Source: an uncultured Cohaesibacter sp.
GTDB lineage: Bacteria > Pseudomonadota > Alphaproteobacteria > Rhizobiales > Cohaesibacteraceae
Assembly (NCBI RefSeq): GCF_963662805.1
Contig: NZ_OY759864.1
Location: forward strand, 46,610-110,609
Direction of reading: 5' to 3'
DNA length: 64,000 nt
The notes under the pieces are model-generated. The model worked only from the letters and a program-made list of their open reading frames with translations, had not been told where the DNA came from and ran no database searches. A program made the translations under genes and the position numbers. Of the stretch, positions 8,508 to 17,469 are shown piece after piece. How positions within the stretch are numbered: position 1 is the first letter of the stretch; each line of letters starts with the position of its first letter.

Positions 8508-8719
8508 TAAAGCTGGCTACGCATGTACCAGATGCCAGCTTGCCTTCCAGTGGCAAGATGCGTGCCAAATGGTGCAATTGTTCGACCAATCAAGATATTG
8601 CGTCAGAAGCCCACAACAATTCACAAGATATTGAAAGAGCGAGCAAAAAACTAACAGCGCGGTAAGAATTGCGCTTTGCAAATTGCATGAGCCAACTCGC
8701 AATTTGCAACAGGAGAGCC

Positions 8720-9448
8720 TCAATCCGACGAGCGCTTGCCTGCCGTGCCAATCCAGTGATCAAGAAACGACACCAGCCAGCGCTCGACGGATGGATCATG
8801 AACGAACCGTCCGGCATAGTGATTGCGCCGCTTCTTGGCTCCGGGCAGCTTCAGTCGATCCGACGCCTTGGTGGTCCAGCGATACATCATCTTCAGCGTC
8901 ACTTCCGGATGGAATTGCAGGCCATAGGCCTTCTCTCCATAGCGAAAGGCCTGATTGGTGAAGGTCTCGCCCGTGGCCAGCAATTCTGCTTCCTTGGGCA
9001 AGCTGAAGCCTTCCCTGTGCCACTGATAGACCTTGGACGGCCAGGTCAGCAAATCCCGCCCAGCCTCGGTCGGCTTGATCGGATAATAGCCGATCTCCAC
9101 CTCTTCGCGCGGGTGGGCCTTGACCTGCCCTCCGAGATTGCGCGCCAGCATCTGGCCACCAAGGCAAATGCCAAGAAACGGCTTGTTGTCACGCAAGGGT
9201 ACCGAAATCCAGTCCGTCTCCTTTTTGATGAAGGCATCAGGATCATTGGCGCTCATCGGGCCACCAAAAATAACGGCCCCCGCATGACCGTCCATGTTGC
9301 TGGGCAGCTGATCACCGAATCGCGGCCGACGGATATCAAGCCTGAAGCCCCGTCGCTCGAGCATCGTGCCAACACGTCCCGGAATCGAGGTTTCCTGATG
9401 CAGGATGATCAGAACTTTCTCAACATCTGCACTCTTGCTGCCATTCAT
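8720..9448 (-). CDS. Class I glutamine amidotransferase (GMP synthase-like domain protein)
   Basis: 242 residues forming one GATase domain. The nucleophile is Cys95 in 'FLGICLGGQMLARNLGG'; His179 and Glu181 in 'GLQFHPEVT' complete the triad. No synthetase domain is attached, so it is a free-standing amidotransferase-like hydrolase of the kind often labelled GMP synthase-like. The substrate is unknown. Its start overlaps the TerB-like gene stop by four bases (ATGA), so the two are translationally coupled. Confidence 0.88.
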   Translation of the reverse strand: MNGSKSADVEKVLIILHQETSIPGRVGTMLERRGFRLDIRRPRFGDQLPSNMDGHAGAVIFGGPMSANDPDAFIKKETDWISVPLRDNKPFLGICLGGQMLARNLGGQVKAHPREEVEIGYYPIKPTEAGRDLLTWPSKVYQWHREGFSLPKEAELLATGETFTNQAFRYGEKAYGLQFHPEVTLKMMYRWTTKASDRLKLPGAKKRRNHYAGRFVHDPSVERWLVSFLDHWIGTAGKRSSD

Positions 9449-9915
9449 TCCTCAGACAGCTCTGCCTGCGCCTGAACATGCTGGCGCATTCGGATGCGAT
9501 CACGCCGGGATACACCCAAGAGCTCCGAGACACGCCAGACCATATTGTCCTCAAACTCATCGATCTGACCGTCGGCAAACACCAGCTCCCACATCATCTC
9601 GATCATTTCGATGCGACCCTGCTCGTCGAGCTCGCGTTTCAGGATCGAGGTGAAATGGTAGAAATCGACAGCTTCCTTGTCCTGTTGGCTCGCGACCGCG
9701 ATCAGGTCTGCGGTTTCGTCCTCCGAGAGGTCGAACTTTTCCATCAGGACTGTCTTCAGGGTCGCTTGTTCCTGCTCGTCGATCACACCATCGACCGCGA
9801 CCAGATGCACCAGCAAGGCCGCCGTCGCAACACGATGATCACCAGCGGAAAACAGCTGATCATCGACGGTCTCTCCGGCCAGGTCGCGGAACATTTCCAT
9901 CAGTTTGTCAAACAT
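9445..9915 (-). CDS. TerB-family (tellurite-resistance-like) protein
   Basis: 156 residues from the ATG at 9915; a TTG eight codons upstream is less likely. Two similar acidic helical halves carry 'AALLVHLVAVDGVIDEQEQATLKTVL' and 'ELVFADGQIDEFEDNMVWRVSELLGVS'. This repeated DGxIDExE pattern is the TerB/COG4103 fold, which binds divalent metal. In alphaproteobacteria it is a common housekeeping gene, so tellurite resistance should not be assumed. It is the first gene of a coupled pair with the amidotransferase. Confidence 0.87.
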   Translation of the reverse strand: MFDKLMEMFRDLAGETVDDQLFSAGDHRVATAALLVHLVAVDGVIDEQEQATLKTVLMEKFDLSEDETADLIAVASQQDKEAVDFYHFTSILKRELDEQGRIEMIEMMWELVFADGQIDEFEDNMVWRVSELLGVSRRDRIRMRQHVQAQAELSEE

Positions 9916-10175
9916 GAGTAAATCCAATCGGTTCGGCAAAGGCGCGCGAGGCGAATATTAGGATTAGGTAATCAATAATACCGAAAATTCAAGCCTTTAC
10001 CCCTTCCTTCAGTAGAGCATAACGTCTTCGAATTTGCTTTCAACAGGAATAATCCTGATTTTGTCTTTGTTGGACAAGACAAGCCGCAATTGAAAGCTTA
10101 GGATGGCGCCGCGAGCAAAACCTTTGCTTGCAGCCGGGCAGCGATTTTTTACCAATCTCGACGAGGGGGAAACAA

Positions 10176-11159
10176 ATGAAACAGAGAATGTTGGGTGCCA
10201 ACGGGTTCGAGGTGAGCGAAGTAGGACTTGGTTGCTGGCAGCTTGGCGCGGACTGGGGCGCCGCACTGGCCGAAGAAACAGCCCTTGCCATTCTTCAATC
10301 CGCCCATGAACAGGGCGTGACCTTCTTTGACACCGCCAATGTCTATGGCGCTGGCAAGAGCGAAGAGCTGATCGGCAAATTCCTCAAGATGAATCCATCC
10401 GCCGATATCCGTGTCGCCACCAAGTTCGGCCGCGGCGAGGTCTATCCCGACGGTTACACGCAGGACTCCCTGATGAGCGGCATCGACGCGTCCCGCAAAC
10501 GACTCGGCATGGATTGTCTCGATCTGGTGCAGCTGCACTGCATCCCGACCGAAGTCATGCGGCAAGGAGCCATTTTCGACTGGCTGCGTGAGCTTCAGGC
10601 CAAGGATGTCATTCGCCACTTTGGTGCCAGTGTGGAAACCGTGGAAGAAGGGCTGATGTGCATCAAGGAGGAAGGCCTTCTCAGCCTTCAGGTGATCTAC
10701 AACCTCTTCCGCCAGAAACTGACCACCGAGCTTTTGCCTGAAGCACAGGCCAAGGGCGTCGGCATCATCGTGCGCCTGCCGCTCGCCAGTGGCATTCTTT
10801 CGGGCAAATTCTCGGCAGGCACCACCTTTGCCGAAGACGATCATCGCAACTACAACCGCGATGGTCAGGCCTTCAACGTTGGTGAGACCTTTGCCGGGGT
10901 ACCGTTCGAAACCGGCCTTCAGCTGGTCGAGGAACTGAAGAGCATGATGCCGGAGGGCATGTCGATGGCAGAGGCCGCGCAACGCTGGATCCTTGACCAT
11001 GAGGCCGTCTCGACGATTATCCCGGGAGCCAGCAAGCCCGAACAGGCCGCGCGCAACGCCGCCATTTCAAGCTTGCCGTCGCTACCGGACAATCTCCACC
11101 GCGAGCTGATCACCTTCTACGAGGACAAGATCGCCCAGCATGTGCGCGGCGCCTACTGA
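10176..11159 (+). CDS. Aldo/keto reductase
   Basis: 327 residues from the ATG at 10176, preceded by GAGGGGGAAA. It is a TIM-barrel AKR: 'MLGANGFEVSEVGLGCWQLG' opens it, 'FFDTANVYGAGKSEELIGKFL' holds the catalytic Asp and Tyr, and 'VATKFGRG' the catalytic Lys. Late 'IIPGASKPEQAARNAA' is the NADP(H)-binding segment. It resembles the YajO/YghZ-like group. It reduces aldehydes or ketones with NADPH; the substrate cannot be told. It is transcribed alone and ends at a bidirectional terminator. Confidence 0.92.
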   Translation: MKQRMLGANGFEVSEVGLGCWQLGADWGAALAEETALAILQSAHEQGVTFFDTANVYGAGKSEELIGKFLKMNPSADIRVATKFGRGEVYPDGYTQDSLMSGIDASRKRLGMDCLDLVQLHCIPTEVMRQGAIFDWLRELQAKDVIRHFGASVETVEEGLMCIKEEGLLSLQVIYNLFRQKLTTELLPEAQAKGVGIIVRLPLASGILSGKFSAGTTFAEDDHRNYNRDGQAFNVGETFAGVPFETGLQLVEELKSMMPEGMSMAEAAQRWILDHEAVSTIIPGASKPEQAARNAAISSLPSLPDNLHRELITFYEDKIAQHVRGAY

Positions 11160-11186
11160 TCGTCGGTAACAGCGGACAACAAAATA

Positions 11187-11215
11187 CCCCGGTTGCCATG
11201 CAGCCGGGGTTTTTT
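11187..11215 (+). terminator. Terminator shared by aldo/keto reductase and the convergent FadR-type gene
   Basis: CCCCGGTTGC and GCAGCCGGGG form a 10-bp stem with one G-T pair and a CAT loop, followed by TTTTTT. Confidence 0.88.
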
Positions 11216-11240
11216 CATCCGATGAAACGCGCGGGTTTGC

Positions 11241-12014
11241 CTAACGGGAGAATTGTCGGCGCTTGATTGCCTTGGCCTCCCGCTGCTTCTGTTCCTGCCC
11301 GAAGCGCACGGACTTCTCCACAAAATCGAGATGATTGCGTGCAGCCTTGTCCGCCCGCACCGCATCCCCATCCAGAACGGCCTGACCGATCTCCAGATGT
11401 TGGTCGAGCAGACTACGGCCCGATCCGTCAATGCTGCGAAGAAAATCGCGATTGAAAAAGATCCGGCTGCGCGTCAGATCATAGATCGACGCCATCATGT
11501 GAATGAGCGTGGTATTCTGACTCGCATCGGTAATCGCTTGGTGGAACTGGAAATCCGCCTCCTGCGAGGTTTCCAGATCGTCATCCTCCCAGCTCTGCTG
11601 GAGCACGTTCATGATCTCGATGATTCGCTCCTTGTCGGCAACGGTCGCTCGTTGAGCGGCCAGCCGCGAGGCAAAGGCCTCCTGCTCGCGGCGATATTCG
11701 AGATAGTCGAAAAAGGCTTCACTGTGCCGGGCATAAAGGCCGAGCATCGCCGGAGACAGGGCGGTTCCCGTCAAAGCCGCGATGAAGGCTCCCTCTCCAT
11801 GGCGCACCGTGACCAGACCACGCTCTTCGAGAATATGCAGAGCCTCCCGAATCTTCGGGCGCGACACGCCCATCATCATCGCCAGTTCCCGTTCGGACGG
11901 CAGACGACGCCCTTCCTTCAGAATGCCATCGACAATCATATTTTCGATTTGCTCGACAACTGCATCTGACAGGGATTCATGTCCGATGGGCTCAAAGGGG
12001 TTGATCTGAGACAT
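11241..12014 (-). CDS. FadR-family (GntR) transcriptional regulator, probable D-lactate regulator
   Basis: 257 residues from the ATG at 12014; a GTG at 12047 is a longer alternative. The N-terminal winged helix is 'LSDAVVEQIENMIVDGILKEGRRLPSERELAMMMGVSRPKIREALHILEERGLV'. The C-terminal all-helical FCD domain has the metal or ligand His residues in 'ADFQFHQAITDASQNTTLIHMM'. It is divergent from the TRAP transporter and D-lactate dehydrogenase genes, the usual place of LldR/PdhR-like regulators of lactate use. The effector is inferred to be lactate or a related hydroxyacid. Confidence 0.9.
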   Translation of the reverse strand: MSQINPFEPIGHESLSDAVVEQIENMIVDGILKEGRRLPSERELAMMMGVSRPKIREALHILEERGLVTVRHGEGAFIAALTGTALSPAMLGLYARHSEAFFDYLEYRREQEAFASRLAAQRATVADKERIIEIMNVLQQSWEDDDLETSQEADFQFHQAITDASQNTTLIHMMASIYDLTRSRIFFNRDFLRSIDGSGRSLLDQHLEIGQAVLDGDAVRADKAARNHLDFVEKSVRFGQEQKQREAKAIKRRQFSR

Positions 12015-12340
12015 GGTCTTGCGCCTACGCACTCCTCTTGCTGTCACTTTTAGTTACCACTCAAGCCAGAAGAGTCAAATGGCAAATGGTCACGATCCAA
12101 ACTTGAACTTGGAATATATGAAAAGTTTTTTTGGTTGGAACGCAATCTAATTTATGTTTTGGTGGACGTGCTTTGAAGAAGACAAAATCGTCTCAGTAAT
12201 AACAATTAGTCCAACTTTAGCAAAAACACGTTGAACTCGAACCAGAGGTAATATTAGTTGACCACACAAGGCGATTTGATCGCCTGTCATGGATCGGCAG
12301 TGGGAACACCGGTCTGATTGAATTCTTGGGAGGAGAGACC
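12015..12340. promoter_or_regulatory. Divergent promoter region of the lactate module, with a palindrome at 12270-12284
   Basis: This AT-rich spacer separates the regulator from dctP. GGCGATttgATCGCC at 12270-12284 is a perfect 6-bp palindrome 57 bases before the dctP start. TAGTTGACCA at 12255-12264 and TAGTTACCA at 12051-12059 resemble each other and lie at the two ends of the region. GT...AC elements of this kind are seen in FadR-family operators, so these are candidate sites. No site can be assigned firmly. Confidence 0.45.
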
Positions 12341-13402
12341 ATGAAAAAGACACTTACCACGCTCGCCGTGGCCGCGACCCTGCTGTCTTCAACGGCAGCC
12401 ATCACCACCGCTCAGGCAGCAGACAAGGTGCTGCTGAAAACCCCGATCGCCTTCGCCACGTCCCTGCCGGGCCTTGGCTCGCCGGTTCCGCGCGTTGCCG
12501 AGCAGCTGGATCTGATGTCCGGTGGCACCCTGAAGATGAAGGTTTACGAGCCGGGCAAGCTGGTTCCACCGTTTGAAATTCTCGACGCAGTGTCATCTGG
12601 CAAGATCAACTCCGGCTACACAACCGCCGGATACTGGGCAGGCAAGATCCCTGCCGCGCCGCTGTTCTCCGCCGTTCCGTTCGGCCCGGAAGCTGGCGAA
12701 TACATGGCTTGGCTCTATTACGGCAACGGCCTTTCCCTTTATCAGGAAATGTATGATCAGGGCGGCTTCAACGTCCATGTCGTTCCCTGCGCCATCATCG
12801 CGCCGGAAACCTCTGGCTGGTTCGCCAAGGAAATCAACAGCGCCGAGGACCTCAAGGGCCTGAAAATGCGCTTCTTCGGTCTTGGCGGCAAGGTCATGCA
12901 GAAACTTGGTGTTGCGACCTCCCTGCTGCCGGGTGGCGAAATCTTCCCCGCACTGGAGAAGGGTGCGATCGACGCCACCGAATTTTCCATGCCGGCCATC
13001 GACAAGCGTCTCGGCTTCCACAAGCTGGTCAAGTTCAACTACTTCCCCGGCTGGCATCAGCAGGCCACGATCTTTGAGATCCTCGTCAACAAGGATGTCT
13101 GGAACGACATGTCCGACCAGCACAAGGCTATCCTGAACAACGCCTGCAAGGCATCCATGGCCGACTCTTTCGCCGAAGGCGAAGCAATCCAGTATGAAGC
13201 CATGAACGAGAACACCGAGAAGAATGGCGTTACCATTAAGAAATGGGATGACGACATGCTCGCCCTGTTCAAGAAGACATGGGAAGAAGTCGCAGCCGAA
13301 GAAGCCAGCAATGATGCCTTCTTCAAGAAGGTGCTCGATGACATGAACGGTTTCCGCGACAATTACGAAGTCTGGAAACAGAACGCCTTCCTGCCAAGGT
13401 AA
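12341..13402 (+). CDS. TRAP transporter solute-binding protein (DctP family), probably for lactate or another 2-hydroxy/2-oxo acid
   Basis: 353 residues from the ATG at 12341, behind a strong GGGAGGAGAG. Residues 1-27 are a signal peptide ending AQAADK. The DctP family body includes 'SGGTLKMKVYEPGKLVPPFEILDAVSSGKINSGYT' and 'AEDLKGLKMRFFGLGGKVMQKLG'. The segment 'GGEIFPALEKGAIDATEFSMPAIDKRLGFHKLVKFNYFPGWHQ' places it in the TakP/lactate-binding branch. The protein would capture the substrate in the periplasm for the fused permease downstream. The ligand is inferred from the dld gene in the operon. Confidence 0.92.
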   Translation: MKKTLTTLAVAATLLSSTAAITTAQAADKVLLKTPIAFATSLPGLGSPVPRVAEQLDLMSGGTLKMKVYEPGKLVPPFEILDAVSSGKINSGYTTAGYWAGKIPAAPLFSAVPFGPEAGEYMAWLYYGNGLSLYQEMYDQGGFNVHVVPCAIIAPETSGWFAKEINSAEDLKGLKMRFFGLGGKVMQKLGVATSLLPGGEIFPALEKGAIDATEFSMPAIDKRLGFHKLVKFNYFPGWHQQATIFEILVNKDVWNDMSDQHKAILNNACKASMADSFAEGEAIQYEAMNENTEKNGVTIKKWDDDMLALFKKTWEEVAAEEASNDAFFKKVLDDMNGFRDNYEVWKQNAFLPR

Positions 13403-13457
13403 TCGCCTCGGGCTCATTGTGAGTGACCGGTTTCATCCGGCAACGACCGGACAAGGG

Positions 13458-13485
13458 GGAGAGGCGGCGTCAACGTCGCCTCTCC
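13458..13485 (+). repeat. Strong intercistronic hairpin between TRAP binding protein and permease genes
   Basis: GGAGAGGCGGCG pairs with CGTCGCCTCTCC (12 positions, one non-canonical) across a TCAA tetraloop. No T run follows closely. Such hairpins after a binding-protein gene commonly protect the upstream message and lower expression of the membrane component. Confidence 0.75.
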
Positions 13486-13607
13486 TTCATTGGACCTCCG
13501 GGTCAACCCATTCCATTTGAAGACACGACAGCTGGCTCCCCGCCAATGCGGGTATTGATGCCGCTTTGAACGCCACGTGGACACCAGACCGTGGCGCGGA
13601 GGAAACG

Positions 13608-15692
13608 ATGGTAGAGACGAAAAACCTCGGAGCGACGCCCGACGGGATTGACGATCCAATCGATGTGTTCGAACACATTCTCGAGCATGAGGAGCGGGAC
13701 AGACAACCCCTCGCCGACGCCATCGAGCGAGGCGTCAAGACCATCGGGCACATCGTCATGTGGGCCAATCTGCTTCTGATCGGCGCCATCGTGCTTCAGG
13801 TGTCCCTTCGCTACCTCTTCAGTATCAACTACCCCAAGCTCGACGAACTGCAATGGCACTTCTATGGCCTCGTCACCATGGTCGGCATCTCCTATGCCAT
13901 GGCGACTGACAGTCACGTCCGTGTTGACCTGCTTCATGTCCAGCTCAATCAGCGCACCAGAAGGATCATCGAGGTCCTTGGCATTCTGGCGTTGATGGTG
14001 CCCTTCCTCTATCTGATGGTCGATCAGGGCTATGACTATTTCGCCGAAAGCCTGCGCGTCAACGAACGCTCATCAAGCCCGACCGGCCTGCCCGCCCGCT
14101 GGGCCTTCAAATTCCTCATCCCCGCATCCTTCGTCCTTCTGTCGCTGGCAGCCTTGGCTCGCCTGATCCACGATGTCCATGCGCTGATTGCCAACAATCC
14201 CGAAGAGAGGGACGGGGCTGGTATTCGCCTCATCCTCATCTCATTATTCGGCTTTGCTGTCGTCGCCTTTGCCCTTACTTTCCTTGTCGAGATGACCGAA
14301 GAAAAGCTGGTCATCGTGATGTTCCTCACCTTCGTGGCCCTCTTGTTCACCGGCTTCCCCGTCGCCTGGACGCTGGCCGGGGTCGGGGTTGCCTTCTGCG
14401 GCATCGCCTATCTGTTCGACAACGGCATGATGAACTGGACCGGTCTTGAAGAAACCCTCACCGGCCTTGATTACCTCACCCTTGGTGCAGTGGTGAACCG
14501 TGTCTACTCCACCATGTCCAACGCGGTGCTCGTCGCTCTGCCAATGTTCATCTTCATGGGGTTGATGCTCGACGAGTCCGGTGTCGCCGAACGCCTAATG
14601 AAATCCATGCAACGCCTGTTTGGCACTGTGCGCGGCGGTCTTGCCATCACGGTGACCATGATCGGTATCATTCTGGCGGCCTCCACCGGCATCATCGGTG
14701 CCTCGGTGGTTCTGCTCGGCGTCCTGTCGCTTCCCTCGATGATGGAGCAGAAATACAGTCCGTCCCTTGCCTCGGGTGTGGTCAGTGCATCCGGTACCCT
14801 CGGCATCCTGATCCCGCCCTCGATCATGCTGGTCATCATGGCCGACCAGATGGCCCTCTCCGTTGGCGACCTCTTCATGGCCGCGGTCTTCCCCGGCGTG
14901 ATCATCGGCGTCCTCTATCTCGTCTATATCTTCATCGCCTCTTACCTGAAGGCCGATCTGGCTCCTGTGCCGGAAGGGGCGAAGGCTCCCGACTGGGCCG
15001 CTGTCAAGGACGTGCTCATCGCGGTGCTGCCGACTCTTGGCCTCATCCTTGCGGTGCTCGGCTCGATCTTCGCGGGCCTGACCACCCCGACCGAAGCTTC
15101 CGGCATCGGTGCCATCGGTGCGACCCTGCTGGCACTCCTCTATCGCCGGCTGACGCTGAAAAAACTCGTCAACGTGCTGAAATCCACCTTCAACACCACC
15201 GCCTACATCTTCGCCATCTTCCTTGGAGCAACGGTCTTCTCCTATGTCCTGCGCGAGTTGGGCGGAGACATGCTGATCGAGGAAATGATCACCGGCACCG
15301 GTCTTGGCCCCGAAGGGACGGTCATCGCGATCCTGTTCATCGTCTTCCTGCTCGGCTTCGTCCTCGACTGGATCGAGATCACCCTGATCGTGCTGCCGTT
15401 AATGCGCCCGATCATCAATGGCCTCGGGCTCGACATTCCCGGTTACGATGCCATCGACGAGCCGTCCCTTGTCTGGTTCGTCATTCTCGTGGCAGTGACC
15501 TTGCAGACCTCGTTCCTGACACCGCCCGTCGGCTTCGCCCTCTTCTATCTCAAGGGCGTCTGTCCACCGCAGATCAAGCTCACGGATATCTACAAGGGCA
15601 TCATTCCCTTCGTCATCCTGCAGCTGATCGGCTTGTTCTTTGTATTTGTGTTTCCATCCCTTGCAACCTGGTTGCCATCGGTGGCTTACTAG
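13608..15692 (+). CDS. TRAP transporter permease, fused small and large subunits (DctQM)
   Basis: 694 residues from the ATG at 13608 with GCGGAGGAA upstream. Residues about 40-220 are the four-helix DctQ part, with 'YLFSINYPKLDELQWHFYGLVTMVGISYAM' as its signature. From about residue 220 the twelve-helix DctM part follows, with 'FTGFPVAWTLAGVGVAFCGI', 'ASTGIIGASVVLLGVLSLPSMMEQKY' and 'TLGILIPPSIMLVIMADQM'. It uses the sodium gradient to import substrate delivered by the binding protein. A single-chain DctQM is a known variant of the system. Confidence 0.93.
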   Translation: MVETKNLGATPDGIDDPIDVFEHILEHEERDRQPLADAIERGVKTIGHIVMWANLLLIGAIVLQVSLRYLFSINYPKLDELQWHFYGLVTMVGISYAMATDSHVRVDLLHVQLNQRTRRIIEVLGILALMVPFLYLMVDQGYDYFAESLRVNERSSSPTGLPARWAFKFLIPASFVLLSLAALARLIHDVHALIANNPEERDGAGIRLILISLFGFAVVAFALTFLVEMTEEKLVIVMFLTFVALLFTGFPVAWTLAGVGVAFCGIAYLFDNGMMNWTGLEETLTGLDYLTLGAVVNRVYSTMSNAVLVALPMFIFMGLMLDESGVAERLMKSMQRLFGTVRGGLAITVTMIGIILAASTGIIGASVVLLGVLSLPSMMEQKYSPSLASGVVSASGTLGILIPPSIMLVIMADQMALSVGDLFMAAVFPGVIIGVLYLVYIFIASYLKADLAPVPEGAKAPDWAAVKDVLIAVLPTLGLILAVLGSIFAGLTTPTEASGIGAIGATLLALLYRRLTLKKLVNVLKSTFNTTAYIFAIFLGATVFSYVLRELGGDMLIEEMITGTGLGPEGTVIAILFIVFLLGFVLDWIEITLIVLPLMRPIINGLGLDIPGYDAIDEPSLVWFVILVAVTLQTSFLTPPVGFALFYLKGVCPPQIKLTDIYKGIIPFVILQLIGLFFVFVFPSLATWLPSVAY

Positions 15693-15764
15693 ACGGGGTG
15701 CCGGGTCTTATGGCTCGGCATTCCTCCGTGCCTTTGGCACTTCAAGGAATAAAAGAGAAATGCC

Positions 15765-17450
15765 ATGCCCGCCAAGGATGATCTGATATCCACGCTGCGC
15801 TCCATCGTCGGATCGAAGCATGTTCTGACCTCGGAAAAACAGACCGAGCGCTTCCGAAGAGGCTTCCGGTCTGGCGAAGGCGACGCTCTCTGCGTCATCC
15901 AGCCGGGCAGCCTGCTCGAACTCTGGCAGAGCCTTGAGGCCATCGCCCGGGCCGACAAGATCATCATCATGCAGGCGGCCAACACGGGCCTGACCGAAGG
16001 CTCCACCCCCAATGGCAGCTATGATCGGGACGTCGTGCTGATCAACACCCGCCGCATGGACAAGCTGCAGAGCATCAGGGACGGCGAGCAGGTCATTTCC
16101 TTCCCCGGCTCCACCCTGTTCGCGCTCGAAAAACTGCTCGACCCGCTCAACCGGCAACCTCATTCCGTCATCGGCTCCTCTTGCATCGGCGCCTCGGTCA
16201 TCGGCGGCGTTTGCAACAATTCCGGCGGCTCCCTGATCGAGCGCGGCCCCTCCTACACAGAGTTGGCCCTCTTTGCCCGCATCAGCGAGGACGGCACCCT
16301 TGAGCTCGTCAATCACCTGGGCATTGAACTGGGCTCAACGCCAGAGGAAATCCTTACCCGCCTCGAAGCCGGGGATTATGACAAGGACGCCATCGAGGAG
16401 ACCAACCGCAAGGCCTCCGACACTGACTATGAAACCCGGGTACGCGAGGTCGATGCCCAGACCCCTGCCCGCTTCAATGCCGACAAGCGCCGCCTCTATG
16501 AAGCATCCGGCTGCGCGGGCAAACTCGCAGTCTTTGCCGTGCGCCTTGATACCTATCCCAAGAACGAGGTCGAGAAGACCTTCTACATCGGCACCAACAA
16601 CCACGATGAACTTGAGATCCTGCGACGCTCCATTCTCGCTGACTTCGAAACCCTGCCAGTCTCGGGCGAATATATGCACCGGGACATCTTCGACATCACG
16701 CACAAATATGGAAAAGACACCGTGGTGCTGATCGACAAGCTCGGCACCGACCGACTGCCGGATTTCTTTGCGCTCAAGGGCTGGGTCGACGCGCGGCTTC
16801 GCAACATCCCCGGTCTCAAGCACTTCACCGACCAGTTCATGCAATTCCTCTCCCGCCTCTGGCCGGAAATTCTGCCCGAACGGGTGCTTGCCTTCCGCGA
16901 TCAGTACGAACACCACCTGATCCTCAAGATGCACGACGGCGGCATCGAGGAAGCCCGCACCCTGCTTGAGGACATGAAGCGAAGAACCGGCCTCGATTTC
17001 TTCGAATGCGATCCGCGCGAAGCCAAGATCGCCGGACTACATCGCTTTGCAGCAGCGGGTGCGGCCATCCGCTATCACGCCATCCATTCCGACGAGGTGG
17101 AGGACATTCTGGCCCTTGACATCGCCTTGAGGCGCAACGACCGCAACTGGCTAGAGAGTCTGCCACCGGCCATCAGCGACCGGCTGACCCACAAGCTCTA
17201 TTATGGCCACTTCATGTGCCACGTGCTGCATCAGGATTACATCGTCAAGAAGGGTGAGGATCCCAAGGCAATCAAGGAAGAGATGCTCAAGATCCTCAAC
17301 CTGCGCGGCGCCGAATATCCCGCCGAGCACAATGTCGGGCATCTTTATACGGCCAAGCAAAGTCTAGCGCACTTCTATCGCGAAATCGACCCGACCAACA
17401 GCTTCAACCCCGGTATCGGCAAGATGAGCCGCAACAAGCACTATCACTAG
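15765..17450 (+). CDS. dld: Quinone-dependent D-lactate dehydrogenase
   Basis: 561 residues, close to E. coli Dld (571). The FAD-binding PCMH domain shows 'IIIMQAANTGLTEGSTPNGSYDRDVVLINTRRMDKL' and 'VIGSSCIGASVIGGVCNNSGGSLIERGP'. The membrane-binding and cap region follows, and the C-terminus has 'GAEYPAEHNVGHLYTAKQSLAHFYREIDPTNSFNPGIGKMSRNKHY', characteristic of Dld. It oxidises D-lactate to pyruvate at the inner membrane face and passes electrons to ubiquinone. As last gene of the TRAP operon it points to D-lactate as transporter substrate. Confidence 0.94.
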   Translation: MPAKDDLISTLRSIVGSKHVLTSEKQTERFRRGFRSGEGDALCVIQPGSLLELWQSLEAIARADKIIIMQAANTGLTEGSTPNGSYDRDVVLINTRRMDKLQSIRDGEQVISFPGSTLFALEKLLDPLNRQPHSVIGSSCIGASVIGGVCNNSGGSLIERGPSYTELALFARISEDGTLELVNHLGIELGSTPEEILTRLEAGDYDKDAIEETNRKASDTDYETRVREVDAQTPARFNADKRRLYEASGCAGKLAVFAVRLDTYPKNEVEKTFYIGTNNHDELEILRRSILADFETLPVSGEYMHRDIFDITHKYGKDTVVLIDKLGTDRLPDFFALKGWVDARLRNIPGLKHFTDQFMQFLSRLWPEILPERVLAFRDQYEHHLILKMHDGGIEEARTLLEDMKRRTGLDFFECDPREAKIAGLHRFAAAGAAIRYHAIHSDEVEDILALDIALRRNDRNWLESLPPAISDRLTHKLYYGHFMCHVLHQDYIVKKGEDPKAIKEEMLKILNLRGAEYPAEHNVGHLYTAKQSLAHFYREIDPTNSFNPGIGKMSRNKHYH

Positions 17451-17469
17451 AGCTTGCAATCCGCGTGGA

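Larger units (their letters stand above)
8260..8719. other. Intergenic region between yggT and the glutamine amidotransferase gene
   Basis: No gene is supported. It holds the yggT promoter, three imperfect 11-base tandem repeats at 8424-8456, the amidotransferase terminator at 8461-8507, and about 200 bases next to the amidotransferase stop with no recognisable feature. Confidence 0.5.

Noticed and set aside
9445..9915. Tellurite resistance operon
   Set aside because: Only a TerB-like gene is present; TerA, TerC, TerD and TerZ are absent and the gene is coupled to an amidotransferase.
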